Part shown: piece by piece, positions 22,852-30,609 of the stretch
Position numbering within the stretch: the first letter of the stretch is position 1
Layout of the letters: each line of letters opens with the position of its first letter
DNA from: an uncultured delta proteobacterium
GTDB taxonomy: Bacteria; Myxococcota_A; UBA9160; JAFDET01
NCBI GenBank assembly: GCA_947259215.1
Contig: CAMYLJ010000050.1
Coordinates: 1 to 42,738, forward strand
Reading direction: 5' to 3'
DNA: 42,738 nt
Notes under the pieces: generated by a model
Told to the model about the DNA's origin: nothing
The model's input: only the letters and a program-made list of their open reading frames with translations
The model's database searches: none
Translations under genes and position numbers: made by a program

Positions 22852-23331
22852 ATGGCCGACCGCATCCCCATGAGCCGCGCCGGGTACGACAAGCTCCAGG
22901 AGGATCTCCGGCGCATGAAGAGCCGGGACCGGCACGAGATCGTCAAGGAGATCGAGGCCGCCCGTGCTCACGGGGACCTGTCGGAGAACGCCGAGTTCCA
23001 CGCCGCCAAGGAGCGCCAGGGCCACATCGAAGGCCGCATCGCCACGATCGAGGACAAGCTGGCCCGGGCCCAGATCATCGAGACCACCGATCCCAACCCC
23101 GATTCGGTCCGATTCGGGGTCACCGTGGTCCTGGTGGACTCGGAGACCGACGAAGAGGTCACCTACACGCTGGTCGGCGAAGACGAGGCGGACGTGCGCC
23201 AGGGCCTGCTCTCGGTCACTTCGCCCGTGGCCCGGGCCCTGCTCGGCAAGCAGGTGGACGACGAGATCACCGTCCGCGTCCCCAAGGGAATGCGCCACCT
23301 CGAAGTGCGCTCCATCCGCTTCGGCATCTAG
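22852..23331 (+). CDS. greA: Transcription elongation factor GreA
   Basis: A 159-residue GreA that rescues backtracked RNA polymerase. The N-terminal coiled coil (KLQEDLRRMKSRDRHEIVKEIEAARAHGDLSENAEFHAAKERQ) carries the acidic tip residues (GDLSENAE). The C-terminal FKBP-like domain contains GLLSVTSPVARALLGKQVDDEITVRVP. Length and motifs are standard. It probably has its own promoter in the 100-base gap shared with the divergent CPBP gene. Confidence 0.96.
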   Translation: MADRIPMSRAGYDKLQEDLRRMKSRDRHEIVKEIEAARAHGDLSENAEFHAAKERQGHIEGRIATIEDKLARAQIIETTDPNPDSVRFGVTVVLVDSETDEEVTYTLVGEDEADVRQGLLSVTSPVARALLGKQVDDEITVRVPKGMRHLEVRSIRFGI

Positions 23332-23428
23332 GGCCATCTATCCGAAATCCAGGGGAAAGCTCCGACTGAAGGGGCCGTGAAGCCTCGCTAGCGGCGCACC
23401 GGGCCGATCGATACGCTCGTCGGAACGT

Positions 23429-24832
23429 ATGCCTCCGTCGGGGCCGGGGGACGGGGCGGCTTTGAGATCCCTTCAGGTCAAGTTCAGCCTGCTCGTGGTG
23501 GTGGTGCTTCTGCTCGCCTGCATGGGCCTGGCGGGTATCGCGATCCAACATGAGCGCGCGGCCCTGGTTGCGGAGGTGGGCAAGCGCGGCGAAGCGCTCG
23601 CCCGCAGCCTGGCCGGGGGCGCTGCCGAGCCGTTGCTGGCGGGGGACGACCTGCGCCTGGCCGCGCTGGTGCGCGAGACCGGTGAGGGCGCCGGCATCGA
23701 GGGTGCCCGGGTGCTCTCCCGCGAAGGCGGCATCGCCGCCTCGCTGACCGACGCCGAGCGCGGGCAGCCGGGCCGGAACCTGGCGGGAACCGAGGGGTCC
23801 GCAGAGGGGTCCACGGTCGTGCAGGAGGGGAATCGCCTGGTGGCCGCCGCCCCCGTGATCTTCAGCGACGTCCGCGTCGGAGAGGCCCAGGTGACCCTGG
23901 ACCTCGGCGTGCTGGTGGAGCCGGTGGTGGCGGAGACCCAGCGCCAGCTGGCCGCGGTGGCGGTCGCGGTGGTGGTGGTGGGCGTGGCCGCAGGCCTCGG
24001 GTTCGTGGCACTGCTGGTGGGCCCGCTCTCCCGGCTGCGCGCGGGCGTCGAGCGGTTGTCGGCGGGCGACCTGTCGGTGCGCGTGCCCCCGACCTCGCGC
24101 GACGAGGTGGGCGAGCTCACGCGCGCATTCAACGAGATGGGCGAGTCGCTCCAGCAGAAGGAGCACATCCAGAACGCCTTCGGCCGCTACGTCTCTGACT
24201 ACGTGCTGGCCCAGCTGCTGGAGGATCCCGAGGGCGCGCACCTCGCGGGTGCAGAGCGCGAAGTGACGGTGTTGTTCGCGGACATCCGACGCTTCACCCG
24301 CCTGTCCGAGGGCATGAAGGCCACCGACGTGGTCGGCCTCCTGAACGAGGTCTTCCAGCTGGTGTCCGATCGCATCCTGGCCCGCGGCGGCACCATCGAC
24401 AAGTACATGGGCGATTCGGTGATGGCCTACTTCGGGGCTCCGCTGACCCAGCGGGATCATGCCCAGCGCGCGGTGGCCGCGGCCCTGGACCTGCAGCAGG
24501 CGATGGCGGCCCGGGGTCCGACCGCACCCGCCGGAGAGCCGGCGGCGGTACAGCTCGGCGTCGGCATCCACACGGGCGTCGTCGTGGTGGGCAACATCGG
24601 ATCGGACGAGCGCGCGGACTTCACGGCCGTCGGCGACGCGGTGAACGTGGCCCACCGGCTCGAGAAGCTGGCGCGGCCCGGCGAGATCCTGGTGTCCGAG
24701 GCGGTGCAGCGGCGGGTCCGCGGCGCGTTCCGGCTGCGGTTCGAGGGCGAACGTCAGCTCTCGGGCCGACTCGAGCCGGTGCACACCTATGCGGTGGACG
24801 TCGCCGGGACCGCTCCGCCGGAGGAGCGATGA
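23429..24832 (+). CDS. Membrane adenylate/guanylate cyclase with HAMP domain
   Basis: A 467-residue class III nucleotide cyclase. TM1 (about residues 16-36, FSLLVVVVLLLACMGLAGI) and TM2 (about 173-197) enclose a periplasmic sensor of about 135 residues. HAMP follows (LSRLRAGVERLSAGDLSVRV, about 198-250), then the catalytic domain from about 268. Catalytic residues look complete: metal Asp in VLFADIRRFT, purine-selecting Lys and second metal Asp in TIDKYMGDSVMAYFG, and the Asn/Arg pair in FTAVGDAVNVAHRLE. The Lys and following residues favour cAMP, but this is inference. ATG 23429 is used; TTG 23462 is possible. It overlaps the next gene by 4 bases, so the sensor probably monitors the same envelope function as the two lipoproteins. 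Confidence 0.92.
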   Translation: MPPSGPGDGAALRSLQVKFSLLVVVVLLLACMGLAGIAIQHERAALVAEVGKRGEALARSLAGGAAEPLLAGDDLRLAALVRETGEGAGIEGARVLSREGGIAASLTDAERGQPGRNLAGTEGSAEGSTVVQEGNRLVAAAPVIFSDVRVGEAQVTLDLGVLVEPVVAETQRQLAAVAVAVVVVGVAAGLGFVALLVGPLSRLRAGVERLSAGDLSVRVPPTSRDEVGELTRAFNEMGESLQQKEHIQNAFGRYVSDYVLAQLLEDPEGAHLAGAEREVTVLFADIRRFTRLSEGMKATDVVGLLNEVFQLVSDRILARGGTIDKYMGDSVMAYFGAPLTQRDHAQRAVAAALDLQQAMAARGPTAPAGEPAAVQLGVGIHTGVVVVGNIGSDERADFTAVGDAVNVAHRLEKLARPGEILVSEAVQRRVRGAFRLRFEGERQLSGRLEPVHTYAVDVAGTAPPEER

Positions 24833-25905
24833 GGCGGCTCGCCCCCCTCGCCGCCGCCGTGCTGCTCGTCGGCTGCGTGTCTGCCCTCGAGATCGGGGAC
24901 GAGCGCAAGCGCGAAGGCGATCTGCTGGGAGCGCTCGAGAGCTGGCGCTCGATTCCACGCTCCTCCTCGGAGCATGCCGCGGCCAAGCGCCGCATCGCGC
25001 GCGCCGAGACGGAGCACGCCACCCTGGCCGCCCGCTACCGACAGCGGGGCGACTACTACCGGGAGCGCGAACGGCTGGCGGAATCGGTGCTGAACTACCG
25101 CCTGGCCCTCCAGCTCGCTCCCGACGACCGCGCCAGCCTGGACCGCGTGCAGCAATTGTCGCGCGAGCTGGCGGCGCGCAAGCGCACCCACCGCAAGGCC
25201 TTCGAGGCCGCCTTCGGCCAGGGCCGCCTGGCCGTGGCTCGGCGCGAGATGAAGACGCTCCGCATGCTGGATCCGTTCGACCCCGATGTCGCGGCGAGCG
25301 AGCAGGCACTGCGTCACGCCTTCGAGGCGGAGGTGGAGAGCCGCCTGGCCCGGGGCCGCCAGGGCTTCTTCGCCGGCGACTACGCCAGCGCCGACGCCGC
25401 CTTCCGCTCCGTGCTGGAGTTGGAGCCGCGCAACGAGTCCGCCCAGGGCTATCTGGTCTTCATCGCCACCATGCGCGACGCCCAGCGACGCTCCGGCCGC
25501 AAGCCCGCCGTGCTGCGGCCTCCGAACTTCGCCGCCAGCGACGCCGAGATCCGCGCCGAGGGCTTCTACCAGAACGCCCTGGCGGCCGACCGCTCGGGGG
25601 ATCCGTACGCCGCACTTCGCTACGACCTGGCGGCGGTGGCCTCGAACCCCGCCCACCGCGGAGCGCGCAACCACATGGACGAGCTGCGCCGGCGCCTGAG
25701 CCCGCGGGTGCCCCAGCTGATCGAGTCCGGGCGCCAGGCGTTCGTGCAGGAAGACCTGGAGACCGCGCTCGACCGCTGGCGGCGCGCGCTGCTGATCGAT
25801 CCCGCCAACGAACAGGCGCGCGAGTACGCGGACCGCGCCGAGCTCATGCTCGCCAACCTGGAGCGGCTGCGCGCGGAGCCGTCCGTCGCGGCGGGGGCCC
25901 CGTAG
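24829..25905 (+). CDS. TPR-like repeat lipoprotein
   Basis: A 358-residue lipoprotein (signal LAPLAAAVLLVGCVS, Cys about residue 16) that is almost entirely helical, with repeated TPR-like units: GDYYRERERLAESVLNYRLALQLAPDD, RQGFFAGDYASADAAFRSVLELEPRNESAQ, AADRSGDPYAALRYDLAAVASNPAHRGA, ARQ-type FVQEDLETALDRWRRALLIDPANEQA. Such proteins are scaffolds for protein assembly at the outer membrane. ATG 24829 overlaps the cyclase stop (ATGA), and the FnIII gene begins 3 bases after its stop. Specific partners are unknown. Confidence 0.85.
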   Translation: MRRLAPLAAAVLLVGCVSALEIGDERKREGDLLGALESWRSIPRSSSEHAAAKRRIARAETEHATLAARYRQRGDYYRERERLAESVLNYRLALQLAPDDRASLDRVQQLSRELAARKRTHRKAFEAAFGQGRLAVARREMKTLRMLDPFDPDVAASEQALRHAFEAEVESRLARGRQGFFAGDYASADAAFRSVLELEPRNESAQGYLVFIATMRDAQRRSGRKPAVLRPPNFAASDAEIRAEGFYQNALAADRSGDPYAALRYDLAAVASNPAHRGARNHMDELRRRLSPRVPQLIESGRQAFVQEDLETALDRWRRALLIDPANEQAREYADRAELMLANLERLRAEPSVAAGAP

Positions 25906-25908
25906 GCC

Positions 25909-27002
25909 GTGGCGCACCGGGCGTGCATCGCGATCCTGGCCGCGGCGACGGCGGCCTGCGCGTCCCTGGGCGGACCCGAGCTGGAGGCGGAGCTCGTGCC
26001 TTCCCTCGAGCTCCCGGCGCCCTCGGCGGTGCGGGCCCGCAGCGGAGAGCTGCGGGCGGTGCCGCTCTCGTGGCAGGCGGTGCTGGGCCGGGAGGTGGCG
26101 GGCTACGCCGTGGAGCGCGCGGCGGGCGACGGCGAGGCCTTCGTGCGCATCACGGTGGTGCCGGGCCAGTTCGCGGCCGCGCACGTGGACCGGTCGCCCG
26201 AGCTGCGCGACGGCGAGAGCTACCGCTACGTCGTGCGCAGCGTGGCGGCGGACGGCCGCGTGGGCGTCGCCACCTCGCCCGTGGCCAGCGCCACGACCGC
26301 GACGCCACCCGAACCGCCCCCCGAGCTCGAGGCCTACAGCCACCAGCCGCGGCGCGTGGCGCTCCAATGGCGCGCATCTCCGGATGCCACCGTCGTCGGC
26401 TACCGGGTCGAGCGCGCCGCCGCTGCCGAGGGCCCCTTCACCACCCTGGCCAGCTCGCAAGGCCGCTTCGCCACCACCTACGTCGACGAGGGGCTCGGCG
26501 ACCTGCGGGTCCTCTACTACCGGGTCGCGGCGGTGAATGCGGCGGGTGAACCCGGCGAGCCGGGCACCGCGGTGCGGGCGGTGACCAAGGCCGAGCCGCT
26601 GCCGCCCCTCGGCCTGCGCATCGCCGACAAGGGCCTCGGTCGCAAAGAGCTGGCGTGGGAGCCCAACGTCGAGACCGACATCTCCGCGTATCGGCTCGAG
26701 CGAGCAGGCCATCGGACCCGGTGGAGGTGCAGAGCGAGCGCTACGGCCTGCGCGCCGAGCCCGGGCCCGACGGGGTGGCGCTGCACTGGAACGCCCGCAG
26801 TCCCGAGGGCTTCGCCGCAGCCCGGATCTATCGGCTGGGCCGCCTGCGCCACCGCGAGCTGGGGCGGGTGGAAGACGACCGCTTCGTGGACGCGCAGGTG
26901 CGGAGCGGGCGTCGCTACCGCTACGCCGTCGTCCTGGAGCGAGCCGACGGCAGCCAGGCACCGCCCTCGGACGTGGTGCAGGTCGAGGTCCCCGCCGAGT
27001 AG
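25909..27002 (+). pseudogene. Fibronectin type III lipoprotein, disrupted by a deletion
   Basis: From GTG 25909 the product starts with a lipoprotein signal (ILAAATAACASLGG). It continues with FnIII-like domains, each with a W core and a Y-x-Y strand (VPLSWQAV..YRYVVRSV; VALQWRAS..LYYRVAAV). A third domain starts normally (KELAWEPNVETDISAYRLERA) but breaks near 26700-26712. The continuation is in another frame: PSDPVEVQ, the end of such a domain, followed by a fourth domain (VALHWNARS..YRYAVVLERADG) ending at TAG 27000-27002. About 50-60 residues of domain 3 appear to be missing, and the loss is not a multiple of three. It is therefore a frame-changing internal deletion, or an assembly collapse between similar domains. 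Confidence 0.75.
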
Positions 27003-27011
27003 AGCCGGGGT

Positions 27012-27039
27012 TTGCGTTCCCGCCCCCACTGCCTAGAAT
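27012..27039 (+). promoter_or_regulatory. Promoter of tRNA-Asn
   Basis: TTGCGT (27012-27017) and TAGAAT (27034-27039) are separated by 16 bases, with the tRNA 5' end 15 bases beyond the -10 box. Confidence 0.5.
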
Positions 27040-27053
27040 GCGGCGGTCCGGAT

Positions 27054-27129
27054 TCCCCGGTAGCTCAGCTGGCAGAGCAAGCGGCTGTTAACCGCTGGGT
27101 CGTAGGTTCGAGTCCTACCCGGGGAGCCA
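27054..27129 (+). tRNA. tRNA-Asn (anticodon GTT)
   Basis: Acceptor TCCCCGG/CCGGGGA, D arm GCTCAGCTGGCAGAGC, anticodon stem AGCGG/CCGCT around CTGTTAA (anticodon GTT), T arm GTAGG TTCGAGT CCTAC, discriminator G, encoded CCA. All helices pair. Confidence 0.97.
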
Positions 27130-27200
27130 GCCGGGGCAACCCCACTCCACCGCAGCCTCGTGAATCCCCGCGACGGCGGCCGACCCCCGGCGGCGGACGC

Positions 27201-28994
27201 TCACGGCGCCTCGCCGGGCCGCGCTGCAGGCGGCGCCGCCAGCGCGCGAGCCCGGGTGCCGAGGCCCTGGGCCAGATGGGCGCGAACGCTGCCGGCGTCC
27301 ACGCCGTGGCGCTCGAGCCGCCGGGCCGCGGGGAGACGCGCCAGCTGGAAGATCCCCAGCGCCAGCGCCGCGCCCGCCACCACCACCGCCAGCACCGGCA
27401 GCAGCCCGGGCTCACGGCCGGCATCGGACACACCCCGCCAGGTGAACCAGGCGCCCGCGACCACCACGCCCGCGGCGAGGGCGGCGCGGACCCACACCCC
27501 GGGCACGACGCGTTCCCCGCGCAGCGTCCGTTCGAGCTCCGCAGCCGAGAAGTGGTCCAGGAACCAGCTCGTGTCGCCGTCGACCTCGCCTCCGCCCGGC
27601 GGAGCCAGCCACTCCCCGGTCAGGGGATCCAGGGCGGGCTCGCCGCGAGCGTGCGCCTCGACGCCGGCGCGGATCTCCCGGTGCACCTCCGCGCTGATCG
27701 GATAGCGCAGCAGCACCACGAACCCGAGCCCGAAGCACAGCGCCGGCGCCAGCGAGAACATGCCGCGCAGGGCTGCGATCACCTGGGGCGTCTGTTCCTG
27801 GTTCGCGACGTAGCCCATGGCGCCGAGCAGCGCGATCGGAATGGCGGCGCTGGGGATCTGCACGTACTTCGGCACGATCATCCAGAACGACGAGTACTGT
27901 GCCTCGCGCCGACGGCCCGTGTGGAGCTCGTCGTAGTCGATCACATCGGCCTTCATGGCGGTCAGGAGGAAGCTGATGGATCCGAAGCCGGCGCCGGCTC
28001 CGACGATGCAGATCCCGATCCAGACCGTGTCCCCGGGCCCGGCGCCGATGATGGCGGCGGATGCGACGGCGCCCAGCGCGAAGCTGGCGAGCTGCGCGTT
28101 GCGCTTGCCGAAGCGTTGCGCGACCCGCAGCCAGACCGGCAGGAAGAGGAGCGCGCTGCCAAAGTAGCCGAGCAGCAGGATGCCGAGCAGCGCGCCGGGA
28201 TTCGCGGGCCGGATCACGTACTCGCTGAAGAAGGGCATCAGGGTCGCCGACAGGCCGCCGGGAACCCCGGCCAGGACCGCTGCGGCCAGCAGCACCCGGA
28301 ACGGAGGGTTGCGCAGGGAGCGCCGCACCCCCGGAACCAGCGGGTTGGCCGGCTGGCGGGAGTAGTCGGCTCGCTCTCGCAGCCGCAGCGCCACGTTCAG
28401 GTAGAGCCCGGCCAGGAGCAGCGCGAAGACCGTCGAGAAGACGTGGAACGCGGCGCGCTCGCCGCCGAGGCGCTCGCTGAGGAGCCACGGCGCCGCGGCG
28501 GCGCAGAGCGTCCCCGTGATCACCAGGCCCTCGCGCAGCGCGAAGAGCGACGAGCGCTCGTGGTAGTCCAGGGTGAGCTCGGCACCGAGGGCCACGTAGG
28601 GCACCAGATAGACCGTGTGGAACAGGAAGTAGAGCGCGTATGCGAACAGGAACCAGGCGGCTCCGCCGAGCGGCGACAGCGTGGGCGGCGGGTGGAAGAG
28701 CAGCCAGAACGCCACGGCGCACAGCGGCGCGCCCACCGCGATCCACGGGCGGCGGCGACCCCAACGCGAGCGCGTCCGGTCCGAGAGCCAGCCCATCGCC
28801 GGATCGGTGATGGCGTCGAAGGCGCGCGCGAGGGCGATGCCGACGCCCAGGTAGCCGAGGGGGACCAGCACCGTGTCCGCGTAGAATTTCGTCATGTGGA
28901 TGGCGATGGGAATCACCATCGCCGCGCCGGCAAAGCTCGGGGCGCCGTAGATCCACATGGTGCGGGGGGACAGCTTCTGCAACGCAGCCAGCAT
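27201..28994 (-). CDS. MFS transporter, GPH (MelB-like) family, with C-terminal extension
   Basis: A 597-residue, 12-TM-type major facilitator of the glycoside-pentoside-hexuronide:cation group. The loop DAITDPAMGWLSDRTRSRWGRRRPW is the family's signature between helices 2 and 3, and DELHTGRRREAQYSSFW marks the second half. After residue about 440 comes an extra soluble segment (EVHREIRAGVEAHARGEPALDPLTGEWL and following) and two more hydrophobic helices (AALAAGVVVAGAWFTW; VLAVVVAGAALALGIFQL), unusual for the group. The substrate is unknown. ATG 28994 is used. A TATGCT sits 7 bases before an in-frame TTG at 28982, so a leaderless start there is possible. It is divergent from the SH3 gene. Confidence 0.9.
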   Translation of the reverse strand: MLAALQKLSPRTMWIYGAPSFAGAAMVIPIAIHMTKFYADTVLVPLGYLGVGIALARAFDAITDPAMGWLSDRTRSRWGRRRPWIAVGAPLCAVAFWLLFHPPPTLSPLGGAAWFLFAYALYFLFHTVYLVPYVALGAELTLDYHERSSLFALREGLVITGTLCAAAAPWLLSERLGGERAAFHVFSTVFALLLAGLYLNVALRLRERADYSRQPANPLVPGVRRSLRNPPFRVLLAAAVLAGVPGGLSATLMPFFSEYVIRPANPGALLGILLLGYFGSALLFLPVWLRVAQRFGKRNAQLASFALGAVASAAIIGAGPGDTVWIGICIVGAGAGFGSISFLLTAMKADVIDYDELHTGRRREAQYSSFWMIVPKYVQIPSAAIPIALLGAMGYVANQEQTPQVIAALRGMFSLAPALCFGLGFVVLLRYPISAEVHREIRAGVEAHARGEPALDPLTGEWLAPPGGGEVDGDTSWFLDHFSAAELERTLRGERVVPGVWVRAALAAGVVVAGAWFTWRGVSDAGREPGLLPVLAVVVAGAALALGIFQLARLPAARRLERHGVDAGSVRAHLAQGLGTRARALAAPPAARPGEAP

Positions 28995-29025
28995 ACCCGA
29001 CCCCGGCAGAGCCGCGGGGAGCCGC

Positions 29026-29031
29026 TACACT
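29026..29031 (+). promoter_or_regulatory. -10 box TACACT of the SH3-domain gene
   Basis: TACACT lies 46 bases before ATG 29078. Here there is a conventional leader with an AGGGAGG ribosome site (29061-29067), in contrast to the leaderless-type boxes elsewhere in the window. Confidence 0.45.
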
Positions 29032-29077
29032 GCCAGCCCCCGGGCTGGACGGACACGGGAAGGGAGGACGCGACGGC

Positions 29078-29653
29078 ATGGCGCAGACGTACGGGCTGCG
29101 GTCGCGGCGCGCGCTGGCCGCGGGACTCTTCGTCACCGCGCTCGGGGCCGGCGTCGCCAGCGCCGAGGACGCCTGGGTGCGCGGCGAGGTGCGACTCAAT
29201 CTCCGCACCGGAGCCAGCCCGACCCACCGGATCGTCGGCGGCGTCAAGACGGGCGACCAGGTGCGCATCCTGAAGCGCGGCGAGAATTGGACCCGGGTCC
29301 GGCTGCAGGACGGCAAGGAGGGCTGGATCCCCGCCGGCTATCTCGACCCCGAGCCTCCGCCCGGGATCAAGCTCGGCCTGCTGGAGACCGAGGCCGGCGA
29401 CCTGCGCGCGCGCGTGGACGCCTTGTCGCGCGAGAACGCCGAGCTCTCGCGCGGCTCCCAGGCATCCGGAGCCAGGGAGAGCGAGCAGGCTGCGGAGATC
29501 GCGCGGTTGTCCGAGGAGAACACGCGGCTCAAGGCGGGCGCGCGCTGGCCCGAATGGATCACCGGCGCGGTGATCCTGTCGGTGGGCATGGCGTTCGGCG
29601 CCGTATGGTCGCGCATGTCCGGCCGGCGCTCGGCCCGCAGGATCCGCCTGTAG
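29078..29653 (+). CDS. Exported SH3b / coiled-coil / C-terminal anchor protein
   Basis: A 191-residue protein built in four parts. There is a signal peptide (residues 1-29), and a bacterial SH3 domain (about 30-90, VRLNLRTGASPTHRIVGGVKTGDQV..GWIPAGYL). A coiled coil follows (about 100-155, LETEAGDLRARVDALSRENAELS), and then one membrane helix near the end (ITGAVILSVGMAFGAVW) with a basic cytoplasmic tail. This order is that of the SH3-and-anchor family (TIGR04211-like) of periplasmic, inner-membrane-tethered proteins. Cell-wall binding is plausible. The LLM oxidoreductase starts 3 bases after it. Confidence 0.85.
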   Translation: MAQTYGLRSRRALAAGLFVTALGAGVASAEDAWVRGEVRLNLRTGASPTHRIVGGVKTGDQVRILKRGENWTRVRLQDGKEGWIPAGYLDPEPPPGIKLGLLETEAGDLRARVDALSRENAELSRGSQASGARESEQAAEIARLSEENTRLKAGARWPEWITGAVILSVGMAFGAVWSRMSGRRSARRIRL

Positions 29654-29655
29654 GC

Positions 29656-30609
29656 GTGGCACCGCCCCTCGCCGTCGAGGACCGCGTCCGCTGCGGCATG
29701 GTGCTGGCCGGCAGCGACCGCGACGTGCTGCTGTCCCTGGCGCGGCGCTGCGAGGAGCTCGGCTTCGACTCCCTCTGGATGGGCGACCACGTGTCGTTCT
29801 ACGTGCCGATCCTCGAGTCCCTTTCGCTGCTGGCGTTCCTGTCGGCCGCGACGGAGCGCGTGTCGCTGGGCACGAGCGTCTACCTGCTGCCCCTGCGGCG
29901 GCCGGCCATCGCGGCCAAGACCGTGGCCAGCGTGGACGTGCTCTCCGGCGGCCGCCTCATCTTCGGCATCGGGGTCGGCGGCGAGTTCCCGCCGGAGTAC
30001 GAGGCGTGCGGCGTACCGCTGAAGGAGCGCGGCTCCCGCACCGACGAGGCCCTGGAGATCCTGCGGCGGCTGTGGCGCGAAGACGGGGTGGAGCATCGCG
30101 GCCGCCACTTCGGGTTCGGCCCCGTCACGATCGCGCCGAAGCCGGCGCAGCCCGGCGGCCCGCCCATCTGGGTCGGGGGCCGCCGCGAGCCCGCCTTCCG
30201 GCGCGCCGGGCGGCTCGGCGACGGCTACATCTCCCACATGACCTCGCCCGACGGCTACCGCGCCAACCTGGAGACGATGGGCCGCTACGCCGAGGAGGCG
30301 GGCCGCCGGCCCGAGCCCTTCGGCACCGGCGCCTTCCTGTTCACCGCGCTCGACGACGAGTACGAGAAGGCGCTCGAGCGCGCGGTGGGCCTGCTGGCCG
30401 GCGTCTACAACCAGCCGCCGGACCGCTTCCGCAAGGTGGCCAGCGACTACTGCCTGATCGGGCGCCCCGAGGACATCCTGGAGCAGATGCGCCGCTTCGT
30501 CGCGGCCGGCGCACGCCACTTCGTGCTGTCCCCGCTGTCGGATCCCACCGCCTTCGCCGAGACCGTGGGCGAACGCATCCTGCCGCAAGTTCCGGGCCTG
30601 CTCGGCTAG
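29656..30609 (+). CDS. LLM-class (F420/FMN-dependent) oxidoreductase
   Basis: A 317-residue luciferase-like monooxygenase fold protein: RCEELGFDSLWMGDHVSFYVP, VSLGTSVYLLPLRRPAIAAKTVASVDVLSGGR, FGIGVGGEFPPEYEACGVPLKERGSRTDEAL, PPIWVGGRREPAFRRAGRLGDGYISH. These match the F420-dependent LLM group used in lipid, steroid or xenobiotic redox steps; FMN use cannot be excluded. GTG 29656 is the start, giving a family-typical length. It follows the SH3 gene by 2 bases. Its TAG shares CTAG 30606-30609 with the convergent transporter gene. Confidence 0.88.
   Translation: MAPPLAVEDRVRCGMVLAGSDRDVLLSLARRCEELGFDSLWMGDHVSFYVPILESLSLLAFLSAATERVSLGTSVYLLPLRRPAIAAKTVASVDVLSGGRLIFGIGVGGEFPPEYEACGVPLKERGSRTDEALEILRRLWREDGVEHRGRHFGFGPVTIAPKPAQPGGPPIWVGGRREPAFRRAGRLGDGYISHMTSPDGYRANLETMGRYAEEAGRRPEPFGTGAFLFTALDDEYEKALERAVGLLAGVYNQPPDRFRKVASDYCLIGRPEDILEQMRRFVAAGARHFVLSPLSDPTAFAETVGERILPQVPGLLG

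Noticed and set aside
23332-23428. c-di-GMP-type aptamer before the cyclase gene
   Set aside because: Some GAAG/GCCTCG words look similar, but the conserved core and stems do not line up.
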